The notes under the pieces were generated by a model that saw only the letters and a list, made by a program, of their open reading frames with translations, ran no database searches and was not told the DNA's origin. The translations under genes and the position numbers were made by a program. 64,000 nucleotides of DNA from Ardenticatenaceae bacterium (GTDB taxonomy: Bacteria > Chloroflexota > Anaerolineae > Promineifilales > Promineifilaceae). The stretch spans positions 178,083 to 242,082 of the forward strand of contig JACKBN010000009.1 in assembly GCA_020634565.1 (NCBI GenBank), in the 5' to 3' direction. Position 1 is the stretch's first letter. Each line of letters starts with the position of its first letter. Shown one piece after another: positions 25,050-33,058 of the stretch.

Positions 25050-25439
25050 TCAAGCTTTGACCTGATAAATCTGAATCAGGTTGCCGCAAGTGTCTTCGAA
25101 CACGGCGATGATGACTTCGCCCACGTCGGTGGGGTCTACGCTAAACAGCACGTCCAGGTTTTTCAGGCGTTCGTATTCATCGTAAACGTTATCAACGCCA
25201 AAGGCGGTAAAGGGAATACCCTGGGCAAAGAGGGATTGCTGGAAGGTCAGGGCAGCCGGGTTACTGTTTGGTTCCAACACAAGCTGGGTGCCATCAGGCG
25301 CTTCAGGCGACACGACGCTGATCCAGCGCGCTTCCCCTACCGGAAAATCCTGCTTTTTGCTGAAGCCGAGAACGGCCGTATAAAATTGCAGCGCCTTCTC
25401 CTGATCATCTACAAAAATACTGCTCAGTTCAATTCTCAC
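25050..25439 (-). CDS. VOC-fold glyoxalase/bleomycin-resistance family protein
   Basis: 129 residues starting at GTG, with GGAG ~10 nt upstream. It shows the paired beta-alpha-beta-beta-beta modules of the VOC fold (IELSSIFVDDQEKALQFYT; later FTAFGVDNVYDEYERL; end FEDTCGNLIQIYQ). The Glu of FEDTCGN is a usual metal ligand. Members isomerise or cleave small electrophiles or sequester drugs; the substrate is not predictable. Its start overlaps the end of the AraC-type regulator gene by 11 bp, so the two are cotranscribed and the regulator likely controls it. Confidence 0.9.
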   Translation of the reverse strand: MRIELSSIFVDDQEKALQFYTAVLGFSKKQDFPVGEARWISVVSPEAPDGTQLVLEPNSNPAALTFQQSLFAQGIPFTAFGVDNVYDEYERLKNLDVLFSVDPTDVGEVIIAVFEDTCGNLIQIYQVKA

Positions 25440-25887
25440 CGTGGTTTACTCCTTGCTTTTTTTGCGAGCGTAAAAGAAGTTGCGTGGCCGCCAGGCAGCT
25501 CAAGGCACGGAAGTCACTGGGGCAAAGGCCAAACTGCTGTTTAAACGCTTTGCCAAAGGCAGCATGGCTGTCATAACCTGCGGCCAGGGCCACTTCGGTG
25601 ATGTTGACCGCGCCGAGGCGCAGTTTGCGGCCAGCGCGTTCCAGGCGCAAGCGGCGCACGTAGCTGCCCATGCTTTCACCCACACATTCCCGGAAAAGGC
25701 GATGCAGGTGGGGCACTGAGAAGTCGGCCACCGCTGCCAGCGTTTCGCGATTGAGGGGTTCATCCATGTGTTGGTGAATGTAGCGCTTCACTTCTTCAAT
25801 GAGGTCGTGATTTTCTTGCCGGGATCGGGTTTTCAGGGCCATAAGGCTGATAGTATCGCAAAACGGCCGTTTCATCAGCAGCAACAT
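25429..25887 (-). CDS. AraC-family transcriptional regulator, DNA-binding domain only
   Basis: 152 residues with GAGG 7 nt before the ATG. Two helix-turn-helix units at ~30-130: ETLAAVADFSVPHLHRLFRECVG, then ITEVALAAGYDSHAAFGKAFKQQFGLCPSDFR, which carries the classical AraC signature. There is no separate ligand-binding domain, so sensing may rely on another protein or on abundance, as for MarA/SoxS-like factors. Overlaps the VOC gene, which it probably regulates. A palindrome copy lies within its N-terminal codons. Confidence 0.92.
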   Translation of the reverse strand: MLLLMKRPFCDTISLMALKTRSRQENHDLIEEVKRYIHQHMDEPLNRETLAAVADFSVPHLHRLFRECVGESMGSYVRRLRLERAGRKLRLGAVNITEVALAAGYDSHAAFGKAFKQQFGLCPSDFRALSCLAATQLLLRSQKKQGVNHGEN

Positions 25888-26146
25888 CTCATTTCCTCAT
25901 GCTCGCGGTTAATAAATTCAGGGGGCACTATAAAATACCAGAACGTCCGTTCGCTAGTCGAAATGTATCAATTTACGGCCGTTTCCCCGCCGATTTTTGC
26001 CTAAAGTGAAGCTGGACAGATTAGAAAATTTGTTCTATAATGCCCGACATCTTGCCCATTAGAACTCGCTGATTTTTCACCTTTTCTCCACAACATTCGG
26101 GCAACAACAAGATAAACTACAAATCCTTGCTGTCGAAGAGGTATTC

Positions 26147-26554
26147 ATGAAAACTCAAACGGTTGAGCAATTATTGTCCTCGCTGGATCATCCAGACTTG
26201 GACCTAATCAACCAGGTGCGAGCGCTAATTGCACAGGCAGAACCCGCTTTGGTAGAAGGGGTAAAATGGAATGCGCCCAGCTACGCCCTAAACGGCAACG
26301 ACATCATTACCTTTAACTTTCGCAATTACGGAATCCTTTCCTTAATCTTTCACACCGGCCCCAAAGGGAAAGACACTAAAACGGGGCAGCACCTGTTTGA
26401 AGATACAACAGGGCTGGCCACATGGCTGGCGGATAAGCGGTTTGTGGTGAAAGTGGTGGACGGCCGTTTCCTGCAAACCCACGCTGCTGACATCACCCAA
26501 CTCATCCAAACCTGGGCTGCCTACGCTGCCAACAACTTCGAACCGATCCATTAG
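26147..26554 (+). CDS. DUF1801-family protein (YdhG-like)
   Basis: 135 residues. Central motifs VEGVKWNAPSYALNGNDIITF and LIFHTGPKGK are typical of DUF1801 (YdhG/iron-chaperone-like fold). Soluble, no signal peptide. The fold resembles frataxin-like binders, but biochemical roles are mostly unknown. Separated by 11 bp from the next small HhH gene, likely one transcript. A second DUF1801 paralogue lies at 28707-29081. Confidence 0.85.
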   Translation: MKTQTVEQLLSSLDHPDLDLINQVRALIAQAEPALVEGVKWNAPSYALNGNDIITFNFRNYGILSLIFHTGPKGKDTKTGQHLFEDTTGLATWLADKRFVVKVVDGRFLQTHAADITQLIQTWAAYAANNFEPIH

Positions 26555-26565
26555 GAAATTTATTT

Positions 26566-26775
26566 ATGTCAAATCAAATCGTTTGGCCCAAAGGCGTGGG
26601 CAAACCGGCGCAACGCGCTTTGGCCGCCGCTGGCATTGAGAATCTGGCTCAGCTTACCCAAATCAGTGAAGCCGAACTGCTCAAACTGCACGGCATAGGC
26701 CCCAAAGCAATCCGGCATTTAGGCGAAGCATTGGCCGAACAGGGCCTCACCTTCGCCTCTGGTTCAAACGGGTAG
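26566..26775 (+). CDS. Small helix-hairpin-helix protein
   Basis: 69 residues with KGVGKPAQRALAAAGIENLAQLTQISEAELLKLHGIGPKAI. Two HhH-type turns (GVG, GIG) resemble the RNA polymerase alpha C-terminal domain and helicase HhH modules that bind DNA non-specifically. No catalytic domain. Likely a small nucleic-acid-binding protein; role unknown. Confidence 0.85.
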   Translation: MSNQIVWPKGVGKPAQRALAAAGIENLAQLTQISEAELLKLHGIGPKAIRHLGEALAEQGLTFASGSNG

Positions 26776-26776
26776 A

Positions 26777-26822
26777 TTCTCTCTGCGTCACTCTGCGACT
26801 TCTCTGCGCCGCTTTGTGTTCC
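26777..26822. repeat. CTCTGCG-type repeat element
   Basis: Three CTCTGCG units (26781, 26791, 26802) spaced ~10 bp, followed by GCTTTGTG. Relatives occur at 30516-30582 (intergenic) and 36004-36029 (in-frame ATCTGCG series). Confidence 0.75.
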
Positions 26823-26845
26823 GCTTTTTTAACTAAGGAGTAATT

Positions 26846-27322
26846 ATGTCAACTACAATAGACAGTGATTTGTTCAAAAAATCTCTTTACATGCTTCTCG
26901 ATGAAACGTTCGACAAAGTTCAGGGCATTTTTCTGGACAAAGGCACCTCTTTTTTTGAAACCTTAGCCACCATTTCGGCCGAAGAAGCATCCATCCCCGT
27001 GGGCGGCAAATGCGCCACGCTGGCGGCACAGGTCAAGCACACCGCGTTTTACCTGGACGTGCTGGTTGAAAATGTGCGCACCCAGAAGTTTGAACGGGTG
27101 GATTGGGGCAAGATTTGGCGGGAGGTTACGGCCGTTTCGCCCCAAGAGTGGCAAACCATCCAGGATGAACTGCGCGAAAGCTACAATCACGTTAAACAGC
27201 TTATCAATGACCAGGCCGAATGGAAAAACGAATATGAAGTGGGCGGGGCGATGGGCATGATTGTGCACACCGCTTACCACCTGGGCGAAATTCGTCAGGC
27301 GCTCTGCACCTTAAAATCATAA
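26846..27322 (+). CDS. DinB-like four-helix protein
   Basis: 158 residues, AAGGAG RBS. The sequence fits the DinB/YfiT four-helix bundle: helices with KHTAFYLDVL and a C-terminal HTAYHLGEIRQAL, where the His residues are the usual metal ligands. Members are metal-dependent thiol-transferase-type or damage-linked proteins. Member of the local small-gene cluster. Confidence 0.88.
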   Translation: MSTTIDSDLFKKSLYMLLDETFDKVQGIFLDKGTSFFETLATISAEEASIPVGGKCATLAAQVKHTAFYLDVLVENVRTQKFERVDWGKIWREVTAVSPQEWQTIQDELRESYNHVKQLINDQAEWKNEYEVGGAMGMIVHTAYHLGEIRQALCTLKS

Positions 27323-27347
27323 CGGCGCTCGCCCACAAAAGGTCACT

Positions 27348-27761
27348 ATGGCACTGCAAGAAGATTTAATCGTCGATATTCCGCCGGAGCGCGTCAAATT
27401 TTTTGGCACCACGGGCAAAATGCTGCTGCCTTCAACCGCCACGGTCGAAGCGCTCATTGCCCGGATTCCGGCATCACGGTTGCTAACCACCAGCCAACTA
27501 CGCCAGAAACTCACTGAACAGTTTAACGTTCAGGGCACTTGCCCGGTGACCACGCGCAAGGCATTAAAAGCAATTGCTCAGGATGCCCACGGCAACGCAC
27601 CCTACTGGCGAGTTATCAACCAAAACGGCGGTCTCATCACTACTTTTCCTGGCGGTGCCGCGGCTCAAGCGGCCCATTTACAGGCTGAAGGCTTGGTGAT
27701 TGAGGCGGGCAAGACCCCCAAAGTGAAGGATTTTGCCGCCAGTCTGGCAATAATTGATTAA
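27348..27761 (+). CDS. Alkyltransferase-like (ATL) protein without catalytic Cys
   Basis: 137 residues. The C-terminal half matches the O6-alkylguanine-DNA alkyltransferase DNA-binding domain (YWRVINQNGGLIT, then PGGAAAQAAHLQAEG). In the true enzyme the motif is PCHRV; here it reads PYWRV, so the acceptor Cys is Tyr. ATL proteins of this kind bind alkylated guanine and hand it to nucleotide excision repair. The N-terminal part (~1-60) is poorly conserved and not assigned. Repair by excision instead of direct reversal is inferred. Confidence 0.8.
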   Translation: MALQEDLIVDIPPERVKFFGTTGKMLLPSTATVEALIARIPASRLLTTSQLRQKLTEQFNVQGTCPVTTRKALKAIAQDAHGNAPYWRVINQNGGLITTFPGGAAAQAAHLQAEGLVIEAGKTPKVKDFAASLAIID

Positions 27762-27805
27762 GGAAACTTCATGCGTGTAAGCTCACCATCATGAATAAAA
27801 TCGGA

Positions 27806-27826
27806 GGTCGGATTGGCAATCCGACC
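27806..27826. repeat. Near-perfect palindrome GGTCGGATTG-G-CAATCCGACC
   Basis: Ten-base perfect arms around one base, just before the FMN-binding gene. Comparable GTCGGATTGGCAATCCGAC elements are common dispersed repeats in several phyla (recalled from memory, not searched). It could form a hairpin in the leader. Confidence 0.75.
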
Positions 27827-27847
27827 CACATGTATGCAGGAGAAATT

Positions 27848-28276
27848 ATGTCTCTCACCGAAAGCCAAAGAACCTTCCTGGAAAACAACAACGCCGCCGC
27901 CATGATCACCATTGCCGATGATGGCATGCCCAAAGCCGTCCGCGTAAGCATTGCCCTGGTAGATGGCAAGCTGTGGAGCAGCGGCACGCAGGACCGCATA
28001 CGCACCGATCGGCTGCGGCGAGATCCACGCTGCACGCTCTTTGTGTTTGACAAGCAGTATTCGTTTCTGACGTTGGAAACGGCCGTTACCATCCTCGATG
28101 GCCCTGACGCTCCAGAACTAAACCTGCGCCTCATGCGCCAGATGCAAAACAAACCCACTGGCCCCATCAGCTGGTTTGGTCAGGAATTGGATACCGACGC
28201 TTTCCTGCAAACGATGTTGACCCAAAAGCGGCTGGTTTATCAATTTGAAATTTCACATGCCTACGGAGTGGCCTAA
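27848..28276 (+). CDS. Pyridoxamine 5'-phosphate oxidase-fold FMN-binding protein
   Basis: 142 residues from ATG 27848, chosen because AGGAG lies 6-7 nt upstream; an ATG at 27791 would read through the palindrome. The split-barrel pattern AAMITIADDGMPKAVRVSIALVDGKLW, DRLRRDPRCTLFVFD and ITILDGPDAPE matches F420/FMN-dependent PNPOx-like proteins. It probably binds FMN, heme or F420 for a redox reaction; the substrate is unknown. The next gene starts 3 bp after its stop. Confidence 0.85.
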   Translation: MSLTESQRTFLENNNAAAMITIADDGMPKAVRVSIALVDGKLWSSGTQDRIRTDRLRRDPRCTLFVFDKQYSFLTLETAVTILDGPDAPELNLRLMRQMQNKPTGPISWFGQELDTDAFLQTMLTQKRLVYQFEISHAYGVA

Positions 28277-28279
28277 ACT

Positions 28280-28687
28280 ATGTCAACAACCAACTACTTC
28301 AACACATTGATCGAAGTCGCGGAAGATTGCCCGGCCACCCACGGCGAAATCCCGCCAGTCAAGGGTAATAAATCTGTGGCTAATTTGCAGTATGAAATGC
28401 TGCACGGCCACCCCTACGAATACACCTCCGACGACGTTTTGTTTGCCGTTTTTGCTGAAAGAAAAGGCATTTCCGACGAAGCGCTAGCGGAACAGCGCGA
28501 GATTTTCTTCGCCAAAGGCCAGCCTTGCTTTCGCGCTTCGCCGCTCACCAAGCGATACGGTTGGGGCGTGCACAGCAACGACGAAGGCAAGATTGCCCTG
28601 TTTGCAATGGACTCAGAAGCGTATCAAGACATGGTAGCCAACAACGCCATTGCCAAGAAAAAAGCCATGCGCTCTTCGCGGGCATAA
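28280..28687 (+). CDS. DUF6157-family protein
   Basis: 135 residues. Characteristic sequence: NTLIEVAEDCPATHGEIPP, VANLQYEML, YTSDDVLFAVFAERK, RASPLTKRYGWGVH. From memory this matches DUF6157, small soluble proteins of unknown function found beside DinB, VOC and DUF1801 genes. Starts 3 bp after the FMN-binding gene, so cotranscribed. Confidence 0.8.
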   Translation: MSTTNYFNTLIEVAEDCPATHGEIPPVKGNKSVANLQYEMLHGHPYEYTSDDVLFAVFAERKGISDEALAEQREIFFAKGQPCFRASPLTKRYGWGVHSNDEGKIALFAMDSEAYQDMVANNAIAKKKAMRSSRA

Positions 28688-28706
28688 CCAGTGAAAAATC
28701 AAAATC

Positions 28707-29081
28707 ATGGAAAAACCTACTACGATTGACGAATACATCGCCGCTTTCCCGGCGGACGTCCAGGACATTTTGCAGAAGGTGCGCGAGACAATAAAAACGG
28801 CCGCTCCCCAGGCCACAGAAGCCATCAGTTACGGCATGCCCACCTTTAAGCTGGCAGGCAATCTCGTTCACTTTGGTGCTTTCAAAACCCACCTCGGCTT
28901 TTACCCTATTCCCTCTGGGCTGGAGCAGTTCAAAGAAGAACTCGCCCAATACAAAGGCGGCAAAGGCTCCGTGCAGTTTCCCTTTGACCAGCCAATGCCC
29001 TATGCGTTGATCACCAAAATTGTTGAATTTAGAGTCACCGAAAATCTGGCAAAAGCAGCAGCAAAAAAGAAAAAGAAATAG
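28707..29081 (+). CDS. DUF1801-family protein (YdhG-type), second copy
   Basis: 124 residues: TIDEYIAAFPADVQDILQKVRETI, AISYGMPTFKLAGNLVHFGAF, GFYPIPSG and a lysine-rich tail (AAAKKKKK). Fits DUF1801 better than its paralogue at 26147. Proposed in Bacillus to act as an intracellular iron chaperone; unproven here. Confidence 0.9.
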   Translation: MEKPTTIDEYIAAFPADVQDILQKVRETIKTAAPQATEAISYGMPTFKLAGNLVHFGAFKTHLGFYPIPSGLEQFKEELAQYKGGKGSVQFPFDQPMPYALITKIVEFRVTENLAKAAAKKKKK

Positions 29082-29101
29082 CAAGTACAAGGAGAAAAAT
29101 C

Positions 29102-30217
29102 ATGAGCGGCGTACGAGTTTTAGTTGGCACTAAAAAAGGTGCATTTATCTTGACCTCCGATGAAAAGCGGCAGAATTGGGACGTGAGCGGCCCCCATTTT
29201 GCGGGCTGGGAGATTTACCACATGAAAGGCTCCCCAGTTAATCCCAACCGCATCTATGCTTCCCAATCCAATGGCTGGTTTGGCCAGCTCATGCAGCGTT
29301 CAGATGATGGCGGGCAAACCTGGGAAGCGGTGAACAATGAGTTTGCCTATGATGGCGACCCCGGCACCCACCAATTTTTCGATGGCACGCAGCACCCTTG
29401 GGAATTCAAGCGCGTTTGGCACCTTGAGCCATCGCTTACTGAGCCTGAAACTGTGTTTGCGGGTGTAGAAGACGCCGCCCTGTTTCGCTCTGACGATGGC
29501 GGGCAAAGCTGGCAAGAGCTGCCTGGCCTGCGCGAGGTGAAAGGGCATCTCTGGCAGCCCGGCGCTGGCGGCATGTGCCTGCACACCATCATCCTCGACC
29601 CCAACAACGCCAATCGCATGTTTGTAGCCATCTCCGCCGCCGGGGCATTCCGCACCGACGACGGCGGCGAGACGTGGCGTCCCATCAACCAAGGGCTGGT
29701 TTCCCCCTTCGAACTGCCCGATTCCGAAGCTGAAGTGGGCCACTGCGTCCACAACATCGCGCTGCACCCCTCGCGACCCGACGTGCTGTTTATGCAAAAG
29801 CATTGGGACGTGATGCGCAGCGACAACGCGGGCGATCTGTGGCACGAAGTCAGCGGCAATTTGCCCAGCGATTTTGGTTTTCCCATTGCTGTACACACGC
29901 ATGAACCGGAAACGATTTACGTCGTGCCGATCAAAAGCGACTCGGAGCATTACCCGCCAGAAGGCAAGCTGCGCGTTTACCGCAGCCGCAGCGGTGGCAA
30001 CGAGTGGGAAGCGCTGACCAACGGCCTGCCGCAAGAAAATTGTTATGTCAACATTTTGCGCGACGCCATGGCCGTGGACAAGCTGAAATCTTGCGGCATC
30101 TACTTTGGCACCACCGGCGGCCAGGTATACGCTTCGGCCGATTCAGGCGACAGCTGGACAGCGATTGTGCACGATTTACCAGCTGTTCTGTCTGTTGAGG
30201 TGCAAACATTACCATGA
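29102..30217 (+). CDS. BNR/sialidase-type beta-propeller protein
   Basis: 371 residues with RBS AAGGAG. Repeated Asp-box motifs SDDGGQTWEAV, SDDGGQSWQEL, TDDGGETWRPI, SDNAGDLWHEV and SADSGDSWTAI are evenly spaced and mark a 5-6-bladed propeller. No signal peptide, so cytoplasmic. Sialidase catalytic residues are not evident, so enzymatic activity is doubtful; related propellers serve as scaffolds. Its last four bases overlap the start of a MoaD/ThiS-like gene. Confidence 0.88.
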   Translation: MSGVRVLVGTKKGAFILTSDEKRQNWDVSGPHFAGWEIYHMKGSPVNPNRIYASQSNGWFGQLMQRSDDGGQTWEAVNNEFAYDGDPGTHQFFDGTQHPWEFKRVWHLEPSLTEPETVFAGVEDAALFRSDDGGQSWQELPGLREVKGHLWQPGAGGMCLHTIILDPNNANRMFVAISAAGAFRTDDGGETWRPINQGLVSPFELPDSEAEVGHCVHNIALHPSRPDVLFMQKHWDVMRSDNAGDLWHEVSGNLPSDFGFPIAVHTHEPETIYVVPIKSDSEHYPPEGKLRVYRSRSGGNEWEALTNGLPQENCYVNILRDAMAVDKLKSCGIYFGTTGGQVYASADSGDSWTAIVHDLPAVLSVEVQTLP

Positions 30218-30510
30218 TTCGCGTGACGTTACCGTTCCATCTGCGCAATCTGGCCAAGGTGGGCAAAGAGGTGCAGGTGGAGCTGGATGGTCCGATTACC
30301 CAGCAAGCCATTCTGGACAAGCTGGAAGCGATGTACCCCGTCTTGCGCGGCACGGTGCGTGAGCACAGCACGCATAAGCGGCGCGATTTCATTCGCTTTT
30401 TTGCGGCCGGGCAGGATTGGTCACACGAAGCACCCGACAAGCCGCTGCCCGAAGTGGTGGCAAACGGCACCGAACCGTTCCGCATCATCGGCGCAATGGC
30501 CGGTGGCTAA
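30214..30510 (+). CDS. MoaD/ThiS-family ubiquitin-like protein with C-terminal Gly-Gly
   Basis: 98 residues overlapping the propeller gene by 4 bp (ATGA), so translationally coupled. A beta-grasp pattern (IRVTLPFHLRNLAK; VQVELDGPIT; LDKLEAMYPVLRG) and a C terminus IGAMAGG match MoaD/ThiS sulfur carriers, which are adenylated and thiocarboxylated at the last Gly. No E1-like MoeB/ThiF lies nearby. Might supply sulfur for molybdopterin or another cofactor, or be a small protein modifier. The partner propeller is unexplained. Confidence 0.88.
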   Translation: MIRVTLPFHLRNLAKVGKEVQVELDGPITQQAILDKLEAMYPVLRGTVREHSTHKRRDFIRFFAAGQDWSHEAPDKPLPEVVANGTEPFRIIGAMAGG

Positions 30511-30515
30511 ATACA

Positions 30516-30582
30516 TTCACCGCAGAGGGCGCGGAGAACGCGGAGAAATCAAAAATCTCTGCGTCCTTCGCGCTCTTTGCCG
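30516..30582. repeat. CGCAGAG/CTCTGCG inverted repeat element
   Basis: TTCACCGCAGAGGGCG...GCGGAGA, then TCTCTGCGTCCTTCGCG: an imperfect inverted repeat of the CTCTGCG family. It ends 14 bp before the DUF1697 start and replaces a recognisable RBS region. Confidence 0.75.
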
Positions 30583-30596
30583 TAAAAGATGATTTG

Positions 30597-31148
30597 ATGA
30601 ATACGATTATTGCTTTATTACGAGGTATCAACGTGGGTGGGCACAATAAGCTGCCCATGAAAGCGCTGAAGGCGCTGCTGGAAGAGCTAAGTTTAGCCAA
30701 CGTACAAACCTACATCCAGAGCGGTAATGTGGTTTTCCAGAGCGAACGCGCAGATTTACCCGCGCTGGCTCAGGAGATTGGAGCGGCGATAAATGCGCAT
30801 CATGGCTTTGAGCCGCAGATTATGCTGCTGAGTTTGGCGGAATTGGCAACGGCCGTTTCCCGCAATCCCTTTCCCGCAACCGACGAACAGCATAAAACCC
30901 TCCACTTCTACTTCCTCACCGCCGCCCCACCCAACCCAGATTTGGCCAACCTGGAAGCTATCAAAAGCGACACCGAGCAGTTTGTGCTCATTGATGCCGT
31001 TTTTTATCTGCATGCGCCGGACGGAATCGGCCGTTCTAAACTGGCGGCCAAAGTGGAAAAAGCCGTAGGCGTGGCGGCAACCGCCCGCAACTGGCGCACC
31101 GTAAGCACACTTTTGGAAATGGGAACGGCCGTTTCCACTTCCTCCTAA
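30597..31148 (+). CDS. DUF1697-family protein
   Basis: 183 residues from ATG 30597. The start IALLRGINVGGHNKLPMKALKALLEELSLANVQTYIQSGNVVF is the hallmark of DUF1697 (YyaP/ferredoxin-like duplicate fold). Biochemical role unknown; common in small-gene clusters with DinB and VOC proteins. An upstream in-frame extension from 30417 is rejected because it reads through a repeat element and the previous gene. Confidence 0.92.
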   Translation: MNTIIALLRGINVGGHNKLPMKALKALLEELSLANVQTYIQSGNVVFQSERADLPALAQEIGAAINAHHGFEPQIMLLSLAELATAVSRNPFPATDEQHKTLHFYFLTAAPPNPDLANLEAIKSDTEQFVLIDAVFYLHAPDGIGRSKLAAKVEKAVGVAATARNWRTVSTLLEMGTAVSTSS

Positions 31149-31173
31149 ACCATAACTCAAACAGGAATCTCAA

Positions 31174-31596
31174 ATGACCACAATTACAGCTTATGTAAAC
31201 TACAACGGCAATTGTGAAGAAGCCTTCAACTTTTACGCTAGCATTTTTACGGGTAGCTCGCTCAGCTTTGACCGCTTTAGCAGCATGCCCAATGCGGATC
31301 AGATGCCCGAAAGTGACCAAAACAAAATCATGCATGCCGCCCTCACCCTAGGAAATCAAGGGCTGATCATGGGTAGCGACGTCGTGCAAGGCATGAGTGG
31401 TGAAGTTACTTTTGGCAACAACTTTGGCCTTACCCTCCAGCCAGACAGCGAAGCAGAGGCAATCCGCCTATTTAACGCCCTTTCCGCGGGCGGAACCGTA
31501 ACCATGCCTCTGGAAAAAACCTTCTGGAACGCCACCTTTGGTATGTTCATTGATAAATTTGGCATCAATTGGATGGTTAACTACGATCACGCTTAA
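31174..31596 (+). CDS. PhnB/YjdN-type VOC protein
   Basis: 140 residues: TAYVNYNGNCEEAFNFYASIF, GLIMGSDVVQG and a C-terminal FWNATFGMFIDKFGINWMVNY, matching the PhnB-like branch of the VOC superfamily. Metal ligands are reduced in this branch, and the function is mostly unknown. Starts 25 bp after the DUF1697 gene. Confidence 0.92.
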   Translation: MTTITAYVNYNGNCEEAFNFYASIFTGSSLSFDRFSSMPNADQMPESDQNKIMHAALTLGNQGLIMGSDVVQGMSGEVTFGNNFGLTLQPDSEAEAIRLFNALSAGGTVTMPLEKTFWNATFGMFIDKFGINWMVNYDHA

Positions 31597-31669
31597 AATT
31601 AGCCAACCGTTCCCACAGACCGCTTACAATTCATCCAATGATTGACGGCGGCCAAATTAAATTGCCCTT

Positions 31670-31756
31670 ATGCTGGGCATGCAGGGGATCGAGGCGTTTG
31701 AGCTGAGTGACCTGTTTGGCCACATCACCCTGCCGCCGCTGGCCGATTCGTTATAA
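31670..31756 (+). pseudogene. Possible remnant of a truncated gene
   Basis: A 28-codon frame (MLGMQGIEAFELSDLFG...PPLADSL) ends in TAA 30 bp before the YdeI-like gene. It looks like the C-terminal tail of a protein: good codon use, no RBS, no upstream extension in frame. It is not a recognised family. Could also be chance. Confidence 0.25.
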
Positions 31757-31786
31757 AATCAAACATTTGAACTGGAGGACGCAACC

Positions 31787-32239
31787 ATGTCCCAAACATT
31801 CACAGCCACCATTTTGCAAGAAGAAGGTAAAAATGCCACGGGGATTTCCGTGCCTGCCCACGTTATTGGCGCGCTGGGTTCAGGTAAGCGTCCCAAGGTA
31901 AAAGTGAGCTTGAACAACTTCACCTACCACAGTACAGTTGCCGCCTATGGCGATGTTTTCATGCTGCCCTTAAGCCAGGAACGACGCGAAGCCGCTGGCG
32001 TACAGGCCGGTGACACGGTTGAGGTTACACTAGAGCTGGATACCGCCCCCCGCACCGTTGAAGTGCCCGACAGCCTGGCCACAGTCCTGGCTGAAAACAA
32101 CCTACGCCCAGTTTTTGATGGCCTGGCACCTTCGATGCGCAAGGAATATGTGCGGCAAGTAGAAAGCGCCAAAGCTGAAGAGACGCGCCAGCGCCGCATT
32201 GCTAAAATAGTAGCGGCGCTACAAGAGAAGCAAAAGTAA
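31787..32239 (+). CDS. DUF1905/YdeI-like (OmpD-associated) family protein
   Basis: 150 residues with GGAGG ~8 nt before ATG. The N-terminal ~90 residues are the DUF1905 small beta barrel (FTATILQEEGKNATGISVPAHVI; GDTVEVTLELDTAPRTVEVP). The C-terminal part (SLATVLAENN...FDGLAPSMRKEYVRQVESAKAEETRQRRI) is the YdeI helical bundle seen in 'bacteriocin-protection' family proteins. Whether it protects against the lanthipeptide encoded 20 kb away is unknown; the family name is weak evidence. Confidence 0.88.
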   Translation: MSQTFTATILQEEGKNATGISVPAHVIGALGSGKRPKVKVSLNNFTYHSTVAAYGDVFMLPLSQERREAAGVQAGDTVEVTLELDTAPRTVEVPDSLATVLAENNLRPVFDGLAPSMRKEYVRQVESAKAEETRQRRIAKIVAALQEKQK

Positions 32240-32285
32240 ACGAAGATTTACCCGATTTGCCATGGATCGCTAAGGAACCAGGCCG

Positions 32286-32978
32286 ATGGATGACAACCAC
32301 AGCGTTTTTGAGTTTGAGGGCCGACCCGCTGCCTCCCCTTTGGTGGAGGCAGTTTGGCGCACGCGCAGCCTGGACGATGGTTCGTTTGTGTCCACGGCCG
32401 AAACGCATTGGGAAATGGTCATCGCTCGCCATCAGGGGGAGCTAGTCATCACCATGCGCGGCCCTGAGACACAGGCCAAACGTGCCCCTTTTGCCAAAGA
32501 CACGGAATATTTTGGCATTGTGTTTAAGCATGGTGCCTTCCTGCCTCATTTGCCGGTCAGCAAGTTGGTGGATGAGAATGTGAATTTGCCAGCCGCAGCC
32601 AACGGCCGTTTCTGGCTGCACAGCGCCGCCTGGGAACTCCCCACCCTGGAAACCGTCGATGAGTTTATTGCCCAGCTGGTACGCGAAGAGCTGCTGGTGT
32701 TTGATCCGGTGGTGGAGGCGGTGCTGGCGAAACGGCCGTTAGACCTCTCCCCGCGCACCATCCAGCGCCGCTTTTTGCGCGCCACGGGCATCACCCAGGG
32801 CACCTTTGAGCAGATCGAACGGGCCAAGCAAGCCACCACCATGCTGCAACAAGGCATCCCTATCGTCGAGGCGACCTTTGAGGCTGGTTATGCCGACCAA
32901 CCCCACCTCACCCGATCGCTAAAGCGTTTTATCGGCTTCACGCCTGCCCAAATTTACCAACCAGACTCAGCCGGCTAA
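32286..32978 (+). CDS. AraC-family regulator with N-terminal sensor-like domain
   Basis: 230 residues. The C-terminal HTH region (~150-228: LSPRTIQRRFLRATGITQGTFEQIERAKQA; IVEATFEAGYADQPHLTRSLKRFIGFTPAQI) is a clear double-HTH. The N-terminal ~140 residues (VEAVWRTRSLDDGSFVSTAETHWEMV) resemble the DUF6597-type sensing domain common in GyrI/AraC-like proteins. It may regulate the surrounding stress genes. Starts 46 bp after the YdeI-like gene. Confidence 0.9.
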   Translation: MDDNHSVFEFEGRPAASPLVEAVWRTRSLDDGSFVSTAETHWEMVIARHQGELVITMRGPETQAKRAPFAKDTEYFGIVFKHGAFLPHLPVSKLVDENVNLPAAANGRFWLHSAAWELPTLETVDEFIAQLVREELLVFDPVVEAVLAKRPLDLSPRTIQRRFLRATGITQGTFEQIERAKQATTMLQQGIPIVEATFEAGYADQPHLTRSLKRFIGFTPAQIYQPDSAG

Positions 32979-33058
32979 GTGTCGTTTTTGTTCAAGACGA
33001 TCTTTTGGCCTTTGATTATGATCTCCGTATCAAGTGACAACAAAAGGAGACACAGCAA

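Noticed and set aside
31787..32239. YdeI-like protein as the lanthipeptide immunity protein
   Set aside because: The 'bacteriocin-protection' label is weak for this family, and the gene is 16 kb from the island in an unrelated cluster.
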